Assembly (NCBI GenBank): GCA_958453935.1
Contig: CAUDZT010000016.1
Coordinates: forward strand, 1-37,541
Length of the DNA stretch: 37,541 bases
Direction of reading: 5' to 3'
From: an uncultured Collinsella sp.
Lineage (GTDB): Bacteria > Actinomycetota > Coriobacteriia > Coriobacteriales > Coriobacteriaceae
This document shows positions 25,029-33,519 of the stretch, in pieces (position 1 is the stretch's first letter; the number at the start of each line of letters is the position of its first letter). A program made the translations under genes and the position numbers. The notes beneath the pieces were generated by a model. That model did not search any database. It was not told the origin of the DNA and saw nothing but the letters and a program-made list of their open reading frames with translations.

Positions 25029-25877
25029 ATGACCGACTCGCCAACTGAACATACTGAGGGTCTGCTCCGCATTGGCGAGGTGGCGCGCCTGTTTAACCTG
25101 AGTGTGGGCACGCTGCGCCATTACGAGCAGATGGGCTTGCTGGACCCGGCGCGCATCGATCCGGCGAGTGGGTACCGCTACTACGGATCGCGGCAGCTCT
25201 CCACCCTCAACACCATTAGCCACCTGCGGGTTCTCGACTTGCCGCTGGCGCAAATCCGAGAGTTTGTGACCACGCGCGATGTGGAACTCATGCAGCGTCA
25301 GCTCGCCCAGCAGCAGGAGCTCATCGAGCGCAAGCGCCGAGAGCTGGAGCGCGTGTCGCGCAAGATCGATAACCGGCTTGCGCTGCTCCACGATGCCTTG
25401 AACACCGAGCTCGATACCATTTGCACAATCGATGCGCCCGAGCTTCGCTGTGCCGTGCTGCGCGAACGCGTCAACCCTACCGACGCCTATGCGTTGGAAT
25501 GGCAGATTCGTCAACTGCAGAAGGGTCAGCACGAGACCTTTGTCTTTCTGGGCAACTTGGGCGTCGGTATCGGCGCCGAACGCCTCGCCGCCGGCGACTT
25601 TGATGGCTACGACGAGGTCTTTCTGCTGCTCGATGACACCGATGATTACGTGGGTGACGTTGAGACGCGACCTGCCACGCACTGCCTGACCATAAGTTTC
25701 CGTGGCACGCACGGACAAGCAGCCCCGCGCTACGACCGGCTGCTCGGCTACATGCATCAACACGGCCTGGCACCCGCCGGCCCGTCGCGCGAGATCGCCC
25801 TCATCGACGACATCATCAGCGACGACCCGGCAACCTACGTGACGCAAATCACGGTGCCGGTTACTGTGCTCGATTAA
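25029..25877 (+). CDS. MerR-family regulator with GyrI-like effector domain
   Basis: 282-residue activator of the BmrR type. Residues about 12-80 are the MerR winged helix (LRIGEVARLFNLSVGTLRHYEQMGLLDP is its recognition and turn region, given here as motif start LRIGEVARLF). A long coiled coil for dimerisation spans about 85-130. About 135-282 resembles the GyrI/BmrR effector domain, which binds bulky cationic drugs. There is no metal-binding cysteine pattern. The start at 25029 has GAAAGGAG upstream. It probably senses a MATE substrate and twists the 19-bp spacer promoter at 23555 to turn on MATE and itself. It may also affect the divergent ABC pair. Confidence 0.9.
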   Translation: MTDSPTEHTEGLLRIGEVARLFNLSVGTLRHYEQMGLLDPARIDPASGYRYYGSRQLSTLNTISHLRVLDLPLAQIREFVTTRDVELMQRQLAQQQELIERKRRELERVSRKIDNRLALLHDALNTELDTICTIDAPELRCAVLRERVNPTDAYALEWQIRQLQKGQHETFVFLGNLGVGIGAERLAAGDFDGYDEVFLLLDDTDDYVGDVETRPATHCLTISFRGTHGQAAPRYDRLLGYMHQHGLAPAGPSREIALIDDIISDDPATYVTQITVPVTVLD

Positions 25878-25970
25878 GAACCTCCCGGAAAGCTATGAAG
25901 TGCGGCTCAACTAACGAGCGTCGGCTACAGGAGGACTACCACGCCGCGGACGGTCCCCGGTGTGGCGGTT

Positions 25971-26393
25971 TTACTCTTCCGGGATCGGAAACGCACGGAT
26001 GAACTCTGCGGGCGAGAAGGTCTTGATGGTCGAGCGCACAAAAGCGGCGCGATCGCGCGTGATGATAAAGTCCACGCCGGCACGCTCGGCCATCGCACGG
26101 ATACAGCCGTCCTCAAAGTCCGGCTCATCGGAATAGGCGGAGGTAAAACAAGCTTCTTGGTCGAGGGGCTCTACCGAGTAGCTCTTAAGGCAGTCGCGCA
26201 CTACCTCGCGGGCGCGCACCTCGCCGGCCTGTTTAGTGAGAATGTAATACGCGTCCTTGAGAGAGCAGGCCGAAACAACGCCCTCGATAAGCCCCACGTC
26301 AACAAGCCCCTTGATCGTTTGCGCCGCCCCATGCTCCGGCCGGCCCGGTAGCACGCAATCGAGCAGATAATTAGTATCGAGAAATGCCCTCAT
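25971..26393 (-). CDS. PIN-domain toxin
   Basis: 140-residue PIN-fold ribonuclease, VapC-like. The first acidic residue is in FLDTNYLLD near the start (Asp6), with later acidic positions in EPDFEDGCI and FIITRD, as expected for the metal site. It overlaps the preceding antitoxin by 4 bases (ATGA), so the pair is translated together. Such toxins cut tRNA or other RNA when free of antitoxin. The target is not predictable. Confidence 0.87.
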   Translation of the reverse strand: MRAFLDTNYLLDCVLPGRPEHGAAQTIKGLVDVGLIEGVVSACSLKDAYYILTKQAGEVRAREVVRDCLKSYSVEPLDQEACFTSAYSDEPDFEDGCIRAMAERAGVDFIITRDRAAFVRSTIKTFSPAEFIRAFPIPEE

Positions 26394-26782
26394 AGGTAGC
26401 GCTCCCTCGCGATGCGCTTTTCATCTTCAACCGTCATCGTATCGAGCGGCGTTCCCTTGGGCATTTTGGCTACGAGATCGAGATACTCCTGGTAGTCCGC
26501 ATCCTCCGCGAGCATCTCGCGAATCTCCTTCCAGGTGATCTTGGGATGCCACATCGTACCCACGTCGCGCTTGGGCTTGTCCGAGCCGCGCGTCGGCTTT
26601 GCGCCCCCGCACTCCTGGGCAGCGTTATATTCCACCGCAACTGAGCCTTGATAGTCGAGTGGCACGATCTTGAACAACGGCTTGCTCCGCTTGAAGACCA
26701 CAACCTCCTCGCCCTCATTGGCAACCTTTTCGGCCACCTGCGTAAGGTTTTGGCGCAGCTCAGAAAACGCGACGGTAACCAT
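26390..26782 (-). CDS. Phd/YefM-type antitoxin
   Basis: 130-residue antitoxin. Residues 1-45 match the Phd/YefM DNA-binding fold (VAFSELRQNLTQVAEKV, then VVVFKRSKPLFKIVPL). The remainder, with KITWKEIREMLAEDADYQEYL, is longer than usual and should wrap the PIN toxin. The start at 26782 has AGAGGAG seven bases upstream; an earlier Met has no site. On minus a TATACT lies about 30 bases upstream as a possible -10, in an AT-rich region with repeated ATGTTTATG/ATATATGTT-like sequence that may be the self-repression operator. Confidence 0.85.
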   Translation of the reverse strand: MVTVAFSELRQNLTQVAEKVANEGEEVVVFKRSKPLFKIVPLDYQGSVAVEYNAAQECGGAKPTRGSDKPKRDVGTMWHPKITWKEIREMLAEDADYQEYLDLVAKMPKGTPLDTMTVEDEKRIARERYL

Positions 26783-26848
26783 AGCGGCTCCTCTCAACAT
26801 ATATCTTCACTGCTGAGTATACACGTTATTGTTAATGTTTATGTATAT

Positions 26849-26891
26849 AAAAGTCGTCGTGAGAGTACTTAGTACCTTTACGACGACTTTT
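26849..26891. terminator. Bidirectional terminator between the TA pair and the Cys-rich gene
   Basis: AAAAGTCGTCGT (26849-26860) pairs perfectly with ACGACGACTTTT (26880-26891), with an inner GTAC/GTAC. T-runs occur on both strands. It ends the minus-strand Cys-rich gene that stops at 26951. Confidence 0.85.
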
Positions 26892-26950
26892 AATCAACCG
26901 TTCGACCTCAAACGCTCTGCCGCGATATATAGGCTAGGCAGGCGTCTTGC

Positions 26951-27946
26951 TTAAAGATTCTTATCCTTATACAGATTTAGCCAGGCCTTTGCATAAGGAT
27001 TAGTCCAAGTAGTGCCATCAGAATAGGTAACCGACGAAACGCACGCCTTAAATTGAACCATTCGGTCGGTATAGTTTGAATCTATCGGCCATCCAACTTG
27101 ATGCTCAGAGCAGTTATATGTTTCATTCGGACCAATATTAATATCTTCCATAGAAAGCGTTGGGGCCGAAGCTCGCGCGCTAAACTGAACACCAACCGTA
27201 ACCGGTAGCCCGCTCTCATCCCACGCGCATACTATGACATCTGCATTTCGAACGATTTTGTTTGAATGATTGGTTACGACAACCTCGATATTATCTGGAT
27301 ATAGCGCCTTATAGCCACTCCCGCTATCTTCCTTATAAACAGAATCAACGGTCATTTTTTGAGAAGCTAATTCCAGATCAAGCTGTTCACGAGTAAGCGC
27401 TTTCACCTCGAGAACCGCATTGCATTTGGCGCATCGTTGAGTCAGCTGTTTTCCATCGTCGCTCAGCTTCCATGAACCCGGAGTGTGACCGGTAGCGGGC
27501 TCGCCGCTATCTTTGCTATAGCTCTTCCCGCATCGGCCGCAGGTATATACCTTCTTTCCCGCTTCCGTGCATGTGGGGGCTTCGTCTGTTTCGACATAAT
27601 CATGTCCAAGCTTTGAGCCTTCGGTGGCACCGCACTCTTTGCACGTCTTTGGTTTCGTACACGTTGCTTTTGCCCAATCATGCTGATGAAACAAACCCGC
27701 AGCATTCGCTATACCAAAAAAGACAACCAACAATACAGCGACAGCGGAAACAATAATGATTGGCCTCTTCCGCTTCACGCTTGCTCCGTAATTATTAGCT
27801 TCATTTTTCACAGCTTCAGGGGTTTTATTAGATTCTTCACTAGATAAACTGCCAATCTGATCCAAATCCTCTTTCTCATTGTTGAGCTTATCTAATTTTT
27901 CTCCGACATCAGCTTTATCCTGTTCATCGTCAATGCTGTTAGCCAT
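26951..27946 (-). CDS. Membrane-anchored Cys-rich protein of unknown function
   Basis: 331-residue protein. Residues 1-60 are charged and cytoplasmic, followed by a single membrane helix (about 62-83). Outside are two CxxC-containing ribbon-like units: CKECG with GHDYVETDEAPTC, and CGRCGKSYSKD with GHTPGSW, then CAKC. The pattern PTCTEAG..YTCGRCG..Y is common in surface proteins of gut anaerobes. The C-terminal part (VVVTNHSNKIVRNADVIVCAWDE) looks like a beta-sandwich domain; DUF5780 is a guess. The start at 27946 has AAAGGAGG upstream. GC is clearly below the window average, suggesting transfer. I cannot assign a function. Confidence 0.8.
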   Translation of the reverse strand: MANSIDDEQDKADVGEKLDKLNNEKEDLDQIGSLSSEESNKTPEAVKNEANNYGASVKRKRPIIIVSAVAVLLVVFFGIANAAGLFHQHDWAKATCTKPKTCKECGATEGSKLGHDYVETDEAPTCTEAGKKVYTCGRCGKSYSKDSGEPATGHTPGSWKLSDDGKQLTQRCAKCNAVLEVKALTREQLDLELASQKMTVDSVYKEDSGSGYKALYPDNIEVVVTNHSNKIVRNADVIVCAWDESGLPVTVGVQFSARASAPTLSMEDINIGPNETYNCSEHQVGWPIDSNYTDRMVQFKACVSSVTYSDGTTWTNPYAKAWLNLYKDKNL

Positions 27947-28146
27947 CCGTCCTCCTTTTCTCACCATCATTGATTACCATTCTCAATCATAAGAGGCGGG
28001 AAAGAAGGGTGAATTATCGCCGGAGCTTCATCTGGTTGTTTTCAATCGGTCAGTGGGTTTTATTTCATATTGTTGCTCAACTTTTTTACTAGTTAAGTGT
28101 TCGTTTTGCGCACGAGTAGGGAAACGAATGTGCATATAGCTACTCA

Positions 28147-28183
28147 AAACAATGACGTAATGGAGGCGGCCCCATTACGTCAT
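28147..28183 (-). terminator. Terminator of the ligA / exonuclease operon
   Basis: A perfect 12-bp stem, ATGACGTAATGG (28152-28163) with 28172-28183, is followed on minus by TGTTTT. It lies 29 bases past the exonuclease-BRCT stop. The rest of the 265-base gap up to 27946 is AT-rich and holds no gene I can see. Confidence 0.8.
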
Positions 28184-28211
28184 CTTCGGCATGGTGTCCG
28201 ATGGAACTTTT

Positions 28212-29318
28212 CTACATCCCTAGCTCTTCTTCACCAATTATCTCGATGGAAACCCCTTTGCTTTGCCAGTCCATAGCCTTTTTGACTTTCGATCCGTATT
28301 TTCCGGTTGACCACATTTCGTTTCCGCAGCCACCCACAACCACATAGTTGCATTTCTTGGTTACGCTTTTGATGCAGCTGCCGCCCATTTTCTCGATGTA
28401 AGAAGCGATTACATCCTTAGAGCCATGCTCAAAGTTGCCACTCAAACAGAAATTACGCCCTTCAAAGAAGACTTCTTTACCAGACCCATGGGCCACAGGA
28501 TCCTCAAGCCTTCCGAACAGCTCAATAAGGCCGTCCGATTCCTCAGAATCGATATCGCCATCGATAAGCATCTCAGCCATCAATTCATAGATATGTGAAA
28601 CCGTAGCATCTTCCCTGAGATCAACGTGGTCCTCGACAAAAGCCATGATGTTCATTGCTTCATCAAAGGATACAGAGCCGTCCGAGATAGCTTCATGGCT
28701 CAGCGTGATAAGACCGCGCAAAGCCTCCGTTCGCGATGAGTAATGCCTTTCATGGCAAGCGCGCCTTTCACGACGCCCCAGACTGCCTAGGCTAAATGGC
28801 TTAAAGCGCTCTTCCGAACGCTCTTCCTCACATAGCTTCCAATATATTTCAAAACAGGCATCAACATCGTCCATAGCATTATGATGGCGTCCCATGGAAA
28901 TGTCTAAGTTGCTACAAACAGTCGGAAGCTTGTAATTCTCGTATTCAGGATGCAACCTTTTGGCCATTTCCAGAGTGCACGCGTAAACAAAATCCGGCTT
29001 TTCATAACCATAGCCAAGCAAAGACTTGCTTAATACAGATAGGTCAAAGGGCGCATTGTGGGCAACGAGAATCGATCCCTCGATTCTATCCGACAGTTCG
29101 TATTCCCAAAGAGAACGAAAGCAAGGACTGTCTTTTACCGCAACAGGAGATAAGCCCGTTAGGCGCATGTTGAAGTCATCAAAAGGTTCTTCAGGATTAA
29201 CCGTGAACTGAACACGGTCGATTATTTCGCCTTCCGAAGTCGCCCGGATAAGCCCGATCGAACTTATCCGATCGTTTTTCTTATTAGGGGTCTCGACATC
29301 AAAAAATGTTAGATCCAT
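28212..29318 (-). CDS. DnaQ-like 3'-5' exonuclease with C-terminal BRCT
   Basis: 368-residue protein. Residues 1-165 are a DEDDh exonuclease: D7/E9 in FFDVET, the Exo II segment HNAPFDLSVL, and the Exo III histidine and Asp in RHHNAMDDVDACF. About 190-265 is a helical acidic region (LITLSHEAISDGSVS, AEMLIDGDIDSEE), perhaps TerB-like. About 280-368 is a BRCT domain (GRNFCLSGNF, YIEKMGGSC, YVVVGG), as in the C-terminus of LigA. It lies 9 bases after ligA, and its ribosome site AGGAG overlaps the ligA stop. Expression is therefore coupled to ligase. GC is low compared with the genome. DNA repair or replication proofreading is the likely setting. The exact substrate is unknown. Confidence 0.87.
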   Translation of the reverse strand: MDLTFFDVETPNKKNDRISSIGLIRATSEGEIIDRVQFTVNPEEPFDDFNMRLTGLSPVAVKDSPCFRSLWEYELSDRIEGSILVAHNAPFDLSVLSKSLLGYGYEKPDFVYACTLEMAKRLHPEYENYKLPTVCSNLDISMGRHHNAMDDVDACFEIYWKLCEEERSEERFKPFSLGSLGRRERRACHERHYSSRTEALRGLITLSHEAISDGSVSFDEAMNIMAFVEDHVDLREDATVSHIYELMAEMLIDGDIDSEESDGLIELFGRLEDPVAHGSGKEVFFEGRNFCLSGNFEHGSKDVIASYIEKMGGSCIKSVTKKCNYVVVGGCGNEMWSTGKYGSKVKKAMDWQSKGVSIEIIGEEELGM

Positions 29319-29327
29319 ATGAATCTC

Positions 29328-31634
29328 CTATCGCTCCGGGACAGCACCGGTCCGCAGGATCTCTTCAAGCTCTTCCTCGTTTAACACCGGCACTCCGAGC
29401 GATTCAGCTTTTGAAAGCTTGGAACCGGCATTCGGGCCAGCCACAACAAACGATGTCTTCTTTGATACCGAACCTGCAACCTTTGCGCCGAGAAGCTTGA
29501 GCGCTTCTCCCGCCTCGGAACGTGTGCGCTTCTCGAGCGTACCGGTCAGCACAAAAGTCAATCCAGTTAGCGGTTGCCCCGAAGCGAGATCGACGGAAAT
29601 GCCAGCTTGCTCAGACTTTGTTTGTATCTCGCCCATAAGGTCTTCCTCGAGAGAGAGACCATATTCACGAAGTCGTTGGAGAACATCGAGGTTTTCCGGA
29701 ATAGAGAGGAACTCCTTTATGCTTTTTGCGATTTCCGGTCCGACTCCTTCAATCTGGGCCATATCTTCCGCGTCAGCCACAACGAGCGCATCAATTGAAA
29801 GGTAACGCCGAGCTATAAGCTCAGCAACGCTCTTTCCCACCAAGCGAATCCCCAAAGCAAATAGAACCCTTGAGAGCGGCAGCTGGCGAGATTTATTGAG
29901 CTCATCGACTATCTTTTCAGCCGTCTTAACACCCACCGGTATGGGCTCGCCCGCATTTTTAACGATTCGATCGGCTTTGTAAAGCCTTGGAGTACCATCC
30001 GCGTTGAGCATCGGCTTTCCATGCTTGTCGAGCATGGGGTCGCCCTTGCGATGCCCTCCTTTTACCACGCGCCCCGTGTCCAGGCCGGCGATGTCGTCGA
30101 CTGTGAGCTGGTAGAAGTCCGCAACATCGTGGATCAGTCCGGCGGCGATCATCTTGTCGACGATTTCGTCGCCCAGGCCATCGACGTCCATGCAGCCGCG
30201 GCTCACCCAGTGGAGCAGGCGCTCCTTGAGCTGCGCGGGACAGTCGATGGACACGCAGCGGTAGGCCACCTCGCCATCCTCGTGAACCACGGGGCTGCCG
30301 CACACGGGGCAAACCTCGGGCATGTGCCAGTCGACCGAATCAGCCGGGCGCTTGTCGAGCACGGGACCCACGACCTCGGGAATCACGTCACCCGCCTTGT
30401 GCACGATGATAGTGTCGCCCTCGCGCACGTTTTTGCGGCGAATCTCGTCGATGTTGTGCAGCGTGGCGCGCGCGATGGTAGAGCCGGCGACCGTCACCGG
30501 GTCGAACTCGGCGACCGGCGTGAGCACACCGGTGCGGCCCACCTGGATGCGAATTTCGCGCAGGACGGTCTGCTTTTCCTCGGGCGGGAACTTAACGGCA
30601 ATGGCCCAGCGCGGCGCGCGGGCGGTAAAGCCCAAGTCAAGCTGCTGCTGGAAGCTGTCGACCTTTACGACCACGCCATCGATGTCGTAGTCCAGGTCAC
30701 CGCGATGCTCGAGGGCCTGGGCGCAGAACTCGTGGACCTCGGCCGGCGTGGCGCAGCGCGCCACGTTGGGGTTGACGCTAAAGCCGGCGCTACGCAGCCA
30801 GTCCAGAAACTCACGCTGGCTGTGGACGTGCAGCGGATCGGTATCGGCGATGGCGTAGATAAAGGTGGCCAGATCGCGGCGCGCCGTGACCTTGGGATCC
30901 TTTTGACGCAGGCTGCCGGCGGCGGCGTTGCGCGGGTTGGCGAAGGGGTCGCGGCCCTCGGCATCGGCCTCGTCGTTCAGGCGCACAAAGCTGCCCTTGG
31001 GCATATAGACCTCGCCGCGCACTTCGATGGTACGCTCGCGGTCGGCGCCCATGTGGGCGAGCGCCGGCTCGGACAGGTGCATGGGCACATCCTTGATGGT
31101 ACGGACGTTGAGCGACACGTCCTCGCCCGTGGTGCCATCGCCACGTGTAGCGGCGCGCACAAAGGTGCCGTTTTGGTAGGTAAGCGCCACGCCCAGACCG
31201 TCGATCTTAAGCTCGCAGGTATAGGTGACGCTGCCGGCACCGAGCGCATCCTCGGTGCGCTGGAGCCATGCGTCGAGCTCGTCCAGATCCATGGCATCGT
31301 CCATGGAATACATGCGCGCCATATGCGTGACCGGCGTAAACTGCTCGCTCACGTAGCCGCCCACGCGCTGGGTATAGCTGTCGGGCGTCACCAGGTCGGG
31401 ATAGGCCGCCTCGATCTCCTGCAGCTCAACGAGCATTTTGTCGAAGGCGGCGTCCGTGATCTCGGGCGCATCGAGCATGTAGTAGCGATAGGCGTGGTAA
31501 TCGAGCTCGTGGCGCAGCTCGGCCGCGCGCGCTGCCGCCTGGGCATGGGCGTCGGTCGGTGCGGCGGCATCCGCACTCGCGGGCGTTTCGGTATCGATGT
31601 CCACGCCGTCACCAAACAGGCTCGATTGCTCCAT
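29328..31634 (-). CDS. ligA: NAD-dependent DNA ligase LigA
   Basis: 768-residue ligase that seals nicks using NAD. In order it has an N-terminal Ia domain (ELRHELDYHAYRYYMLDAPEIT), the adenylation domain with catalytic Lys in CELKIDGLG, an OB fold, a zinc finger (CPVCGSPV to CPAQLKER), helix-hairpin-helix repeats and a C-terminal BRCT. It is longer than the usual ~670. Part is an N-terminal tail, and part is a ~38-residue insertion at about residues 528-566 (KGGHRKGDPMLDKHG...) inside the HhH region. DNA composition changes from GC-rich to much lower GC at about 30060, exactly where the insertion begins. The start at 31634 has AAGGAG upstream. Confidence 0.95.
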   Translation of the reverse strand: MEQSSLFGDGVDIDTETPASADAAAPTDAHAQAAARAAELRHELDYHAYRYYMLDAPEITDAAFDKMLVELQEIEAAYPDLVTPDSYTQRVGGYVSEQFTPVTHMARMYSMDDAMDLDELDAWLQRTEDALGAGSVTYTCELKIDGLGVALTYQNGTFVRAATRGDGTTGEDVSLNVRTIKDVPMHLSEPALAHMGADRERTIEVRGEVYMPKGSFVRLNDEADAEGRDPFANPRNAAAGSLRQKDPKVTARRDLATFIYAIADTDPLHVHSQREFLDWLRSAGFSVNPNVARCATPAEVHEFCAQALEHRGDLDYDIDGVVVKVDSFQQQLDLGFTARAPRWAIAVKFPPEEKQTVLREIRIQVGRTGVLTPVAEFDPVTVAGSTIARATLHNIDEIRRKNVREGDTIIVHKAGDVIPEVVGPVLDKRPADSVDWHMPEVCPVCGSPVVHEDGEVAYRCVSIDCPAQLKERLLHWVSRGCMDVDGLGDEIVDKMIAAGLIHDVADFYQLTVDDIAGLDTGRVVKGGHRKGDPMLDKHGKPMLNADGTPRLYKADRIVKNAGEPIPVGVKTAEKIVDELNKSRQLPLSRVLFALGIRLVGKSVAELIARRYLSIDALVVADAEDMAQIEGVGPEIAKSIKEFLSIPENLDVLQRLREYGLSLEEDLMGEIQTKSEQAGISVDLASGQPLTGLTFVLTGTLEKRTRSEAGEALKLLGAKVAGSVSKKTSFVVAGPNAGSKLSKAESLGVPVLNEEELEEILRTGAVPER

Positions 31635-31781
31635 AGCGGCACTCCTTCGCTCGATTTCAAACGGATACAAGAGTACCACCGGTCGCCATGGCGCCGAATA
31701 ACCCTTTCGAACCGCATCGAATCGGCAGCCGCCAGACCGGAGTGGATCGCGCGATCAACTCATATCCGTGCCATTTCTAAA

Positions 31782-31810
31782 TGATCCGTTTCCACGTCCC
31801 CAACGGATCA
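31782..31810. other. Inverted repeat upstream of ligA
   Basis: TGATCCGTT (31782-31790) and AACGGATCA (31802-31810) are exact complements 11 bases apart. It lies about 150 bases before the ligA start, next to the htrA terminator. It could be an operator or part of that terminator region. Confidence 0.4.
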
Positions 31811-31855
31811 ATAAGAAAAGAGGGACTGTCCCGCGTTGGCGGGACAGTCCCCTCT
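31811..31855 (-). terminator. Terminator of the HtrA-type protease gene
   Basis: AGAGGGACTGTCCCGC (31819-31834) pairs with 31839-31855 around GTTG with one bulged C. On minus, TTTTCTT follows. It is 26 bases past the stop at 31882. Each arm itself contains the palindrome GGGACTGTCCC or its mirror. Confidence 0.8.
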
Positions 31856-31881
31856 GGCTTCGATATGTGCAATACGGCTCG

Positions 31882-33348
31882 TTAGAAACCCTGGCCATAG
31901 CCTTGGCCTTGACCCTGGCCCTGCTGGCCCAGCAGCTCCTCCAGATACTGGCGCAGCTGCTCGTCGGTAATACCGCCGTTGCCGGTATCGATCGCGCTGT
32001 CGTTCTGCTGCTGGTTCTGCAGCTCCTCGTCGGAGCCCAGCTCGACCGTGACCTTCTTCTCGTCCTTGCCGCGCATGAGCGTGATCTCGACCTTCTCGCC
32101 CACCTCATGGCTGCGCAGCGCGATGATCAGGCCGTCGGCGCTTGTAATCTCGTCGTCGTCCAGCTTGGTAATGACATCGCCCTCCTGGATGCCGGCCTTG
32201 GCGGCGGGACCGTCCTCGACGACGCTCGCCACGTACGCGCCGCTATCGGTGCTCAGCTTGTTGGTGCGGGCGTTGAGCGCGTTGACGCTCGAAAGCGTGG
32301 CGCCCAGGTACGGGTGCACTGGCGTCTTACCGTCGATAATCTGGTCGGCAATGTTCTTGGCGTAGTTAACGGGAATAGCAAAGCCCACGCCCGAGCTGGA
32401 GCCCGAATAACTCTCGATGAGCGAGTTGATACCCACCAGCTCGCCGTTGTCGTTGACGAGCGCGCCGCCGGAGTTGCCCGGGTTGATGGCGGCATCGGTC
32501 TGAATCATGTTGGCATAGATGGTGTTACCGTTGGTCGAGCTCATGGCCGTGGAGCGATACAGCGCCGAGACGATACCGGTGGAGACAGACTGCTCGTTGC
32601 CAAACGGCGAGCCGATCGCCATGACCCACTCGCCCACGTTGAGCTTGGAGGAGTCGCCGATCTCGATCGGCGTGAGCTTAGAGGCGTCGGCGTCCTTGAG
32701 CTTGATGACGGCCAGGTCGCTCGAGGCATCGTTGCCCACGAACTCGGCCTCGTAGGTGGTGCCGTCGTCCATGGTAACCACGTACTGGTCATAGCCATCG
32801 ACCACGTGGTTGTTGGTAAGGATGTGGCCCTCGGTATCGAGCACCACGCCCGAACCGACGCTGCCCGAGTTGTCCGACTCGTCGGCAGACTGCGAAAGCG
32901 AGCCATTCTGGCCGCCGCTCGAAGTGGCGGTAATGGAAACCACGGAGGGCAGGGCCTTGGCAGAAACGGCCTCGGCCAGCGTGGTGTCCTCGGAGTCGAT
33001 CGTAATCTTTTGCGTCGACGAACCCGAAGCACCCGCCGCCACGGCGTTCCTGCCGCCGCCGATATCGAGCGTGCCGCTCATAATGAGCGCAATGACCAGC
33101 AGGGCGCCGCAGGCACAGCCGGCGAGTGCCGTAATAAAGATCGGCAGCTTTTTGGTCTTGGTCTTGACCACCGTGTGCTTGTTCACGACCTGCGCACCGC
33201 CCAGCGGCTTGCCAGTCTGTGTGTCGTAGGCCTGCACGTAGGGAATGTTGCCGTCGGCAGGCGTCGACTCCACCTGCACGCGCGGCTGCTGCTGGGTCTC
33301 GCCGGCATTGCCCGCATCCTGGGGACGCTGGGAATCGTTCTCGCTCAT
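31882..33348 (-). CDS. HtrA/DegP-type serine protease with PDZ domain
   Basis: 488-residue membrane-anchored S1C protease for quality control of exported proteins. A cytoplasmic N-terminus (1-67) precedes one membrane helix (about 69-91). The trypsin-like domain has its triad at His181 (TNNHVV), Asp211 (SSDLAV) and Ser293 (GNSGG). One PDZ domain follows (about 345-440, YLGATLSSV to GDVITKLDDDEI). The tail is low-complexity Gln/Gly (GQGQGQGYGQGF). The start at 33348 has AAAGGAT upstream. A GC-rich hairpin stands in its leader. One PDZ and an N-terminal anchor are usual for Gram-positive HtrA. Confidence 0.93.
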   Translation of the reverse strand: MSENDSQRPQDAGNAGETQQQPRVQVESTPADGNIPYVQAYDTQTGKPLGGAQVVNKHTVVKTKTKKLPIFITALAGCACGALLVIALIMSGTLDIGGGRNAVAAGASGSSTQKITIDSEDTTLAEAVSAKALPSVVSITATSSGGQNGSLSQSADESDNSGSVGSGVVLDTEGHILTNNHVVDGYDQYVVTMDDGTTYEAEFVGNDASSDLAVIKLKDADASKLTPIEIGDSSKLNVGEWVMAIGSPFGNEQSVSTGIVSALYRSTAMSSTNGNTIYANMIQTDAAINPGNSGGALVNDNGELVGINSLIESYSGSSSGVGFAIPVNYAKNIADQIIDGKTPVHPYLGATLSSVNALNARTNKLSTDSGAYVASVVEDGPAAKAGIQEGDVITKLDDDEITSADGLIIALRSHEVGEKVEITLMRGKDEKKVTVELGSDEELQNQQQNDSAIDTGNGGITDEQLRQYLEELLGQQGQGQGQGYGQGF

Positions 33349-33377
33349 GGCTGCGATCCTTTCGTCAAATAACCAAA

Positions 33378-33401
33378 GGCCCGCCAAACATGTGGCGGGC
33401 C
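33378..33401 (-). other. GC-rich hairpin in the htrA leader
   Basis: GGCCCGCC and GGCGGGCC pair perfectly around 8 bases, 30 bases before the htrA start. On minus it is followed by TTTGGTTATTT, a poor U-tract. It could be an attenuator or a leftover terminator. Confidence 0.45.
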
Positions 33402-33519
33402 ATCATTGTTCACGTTGAGTTGTACCCCAATATGCGGGCGAACGTGTATGAGAACGCAATCTTTTAGGAAGGCTTAAGTTCTGCTGCAAACTCGAAAGGA
33501 ACCCGCACCTGCGGCAAAG

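Noticed and set aside
25938..25972. Terminator between merR and the PIN toxin gene
   Set aside because: CCGC/GCGG with TTTT on plus is suggestive, but the stem is only four pairs with a long unpaired centre.
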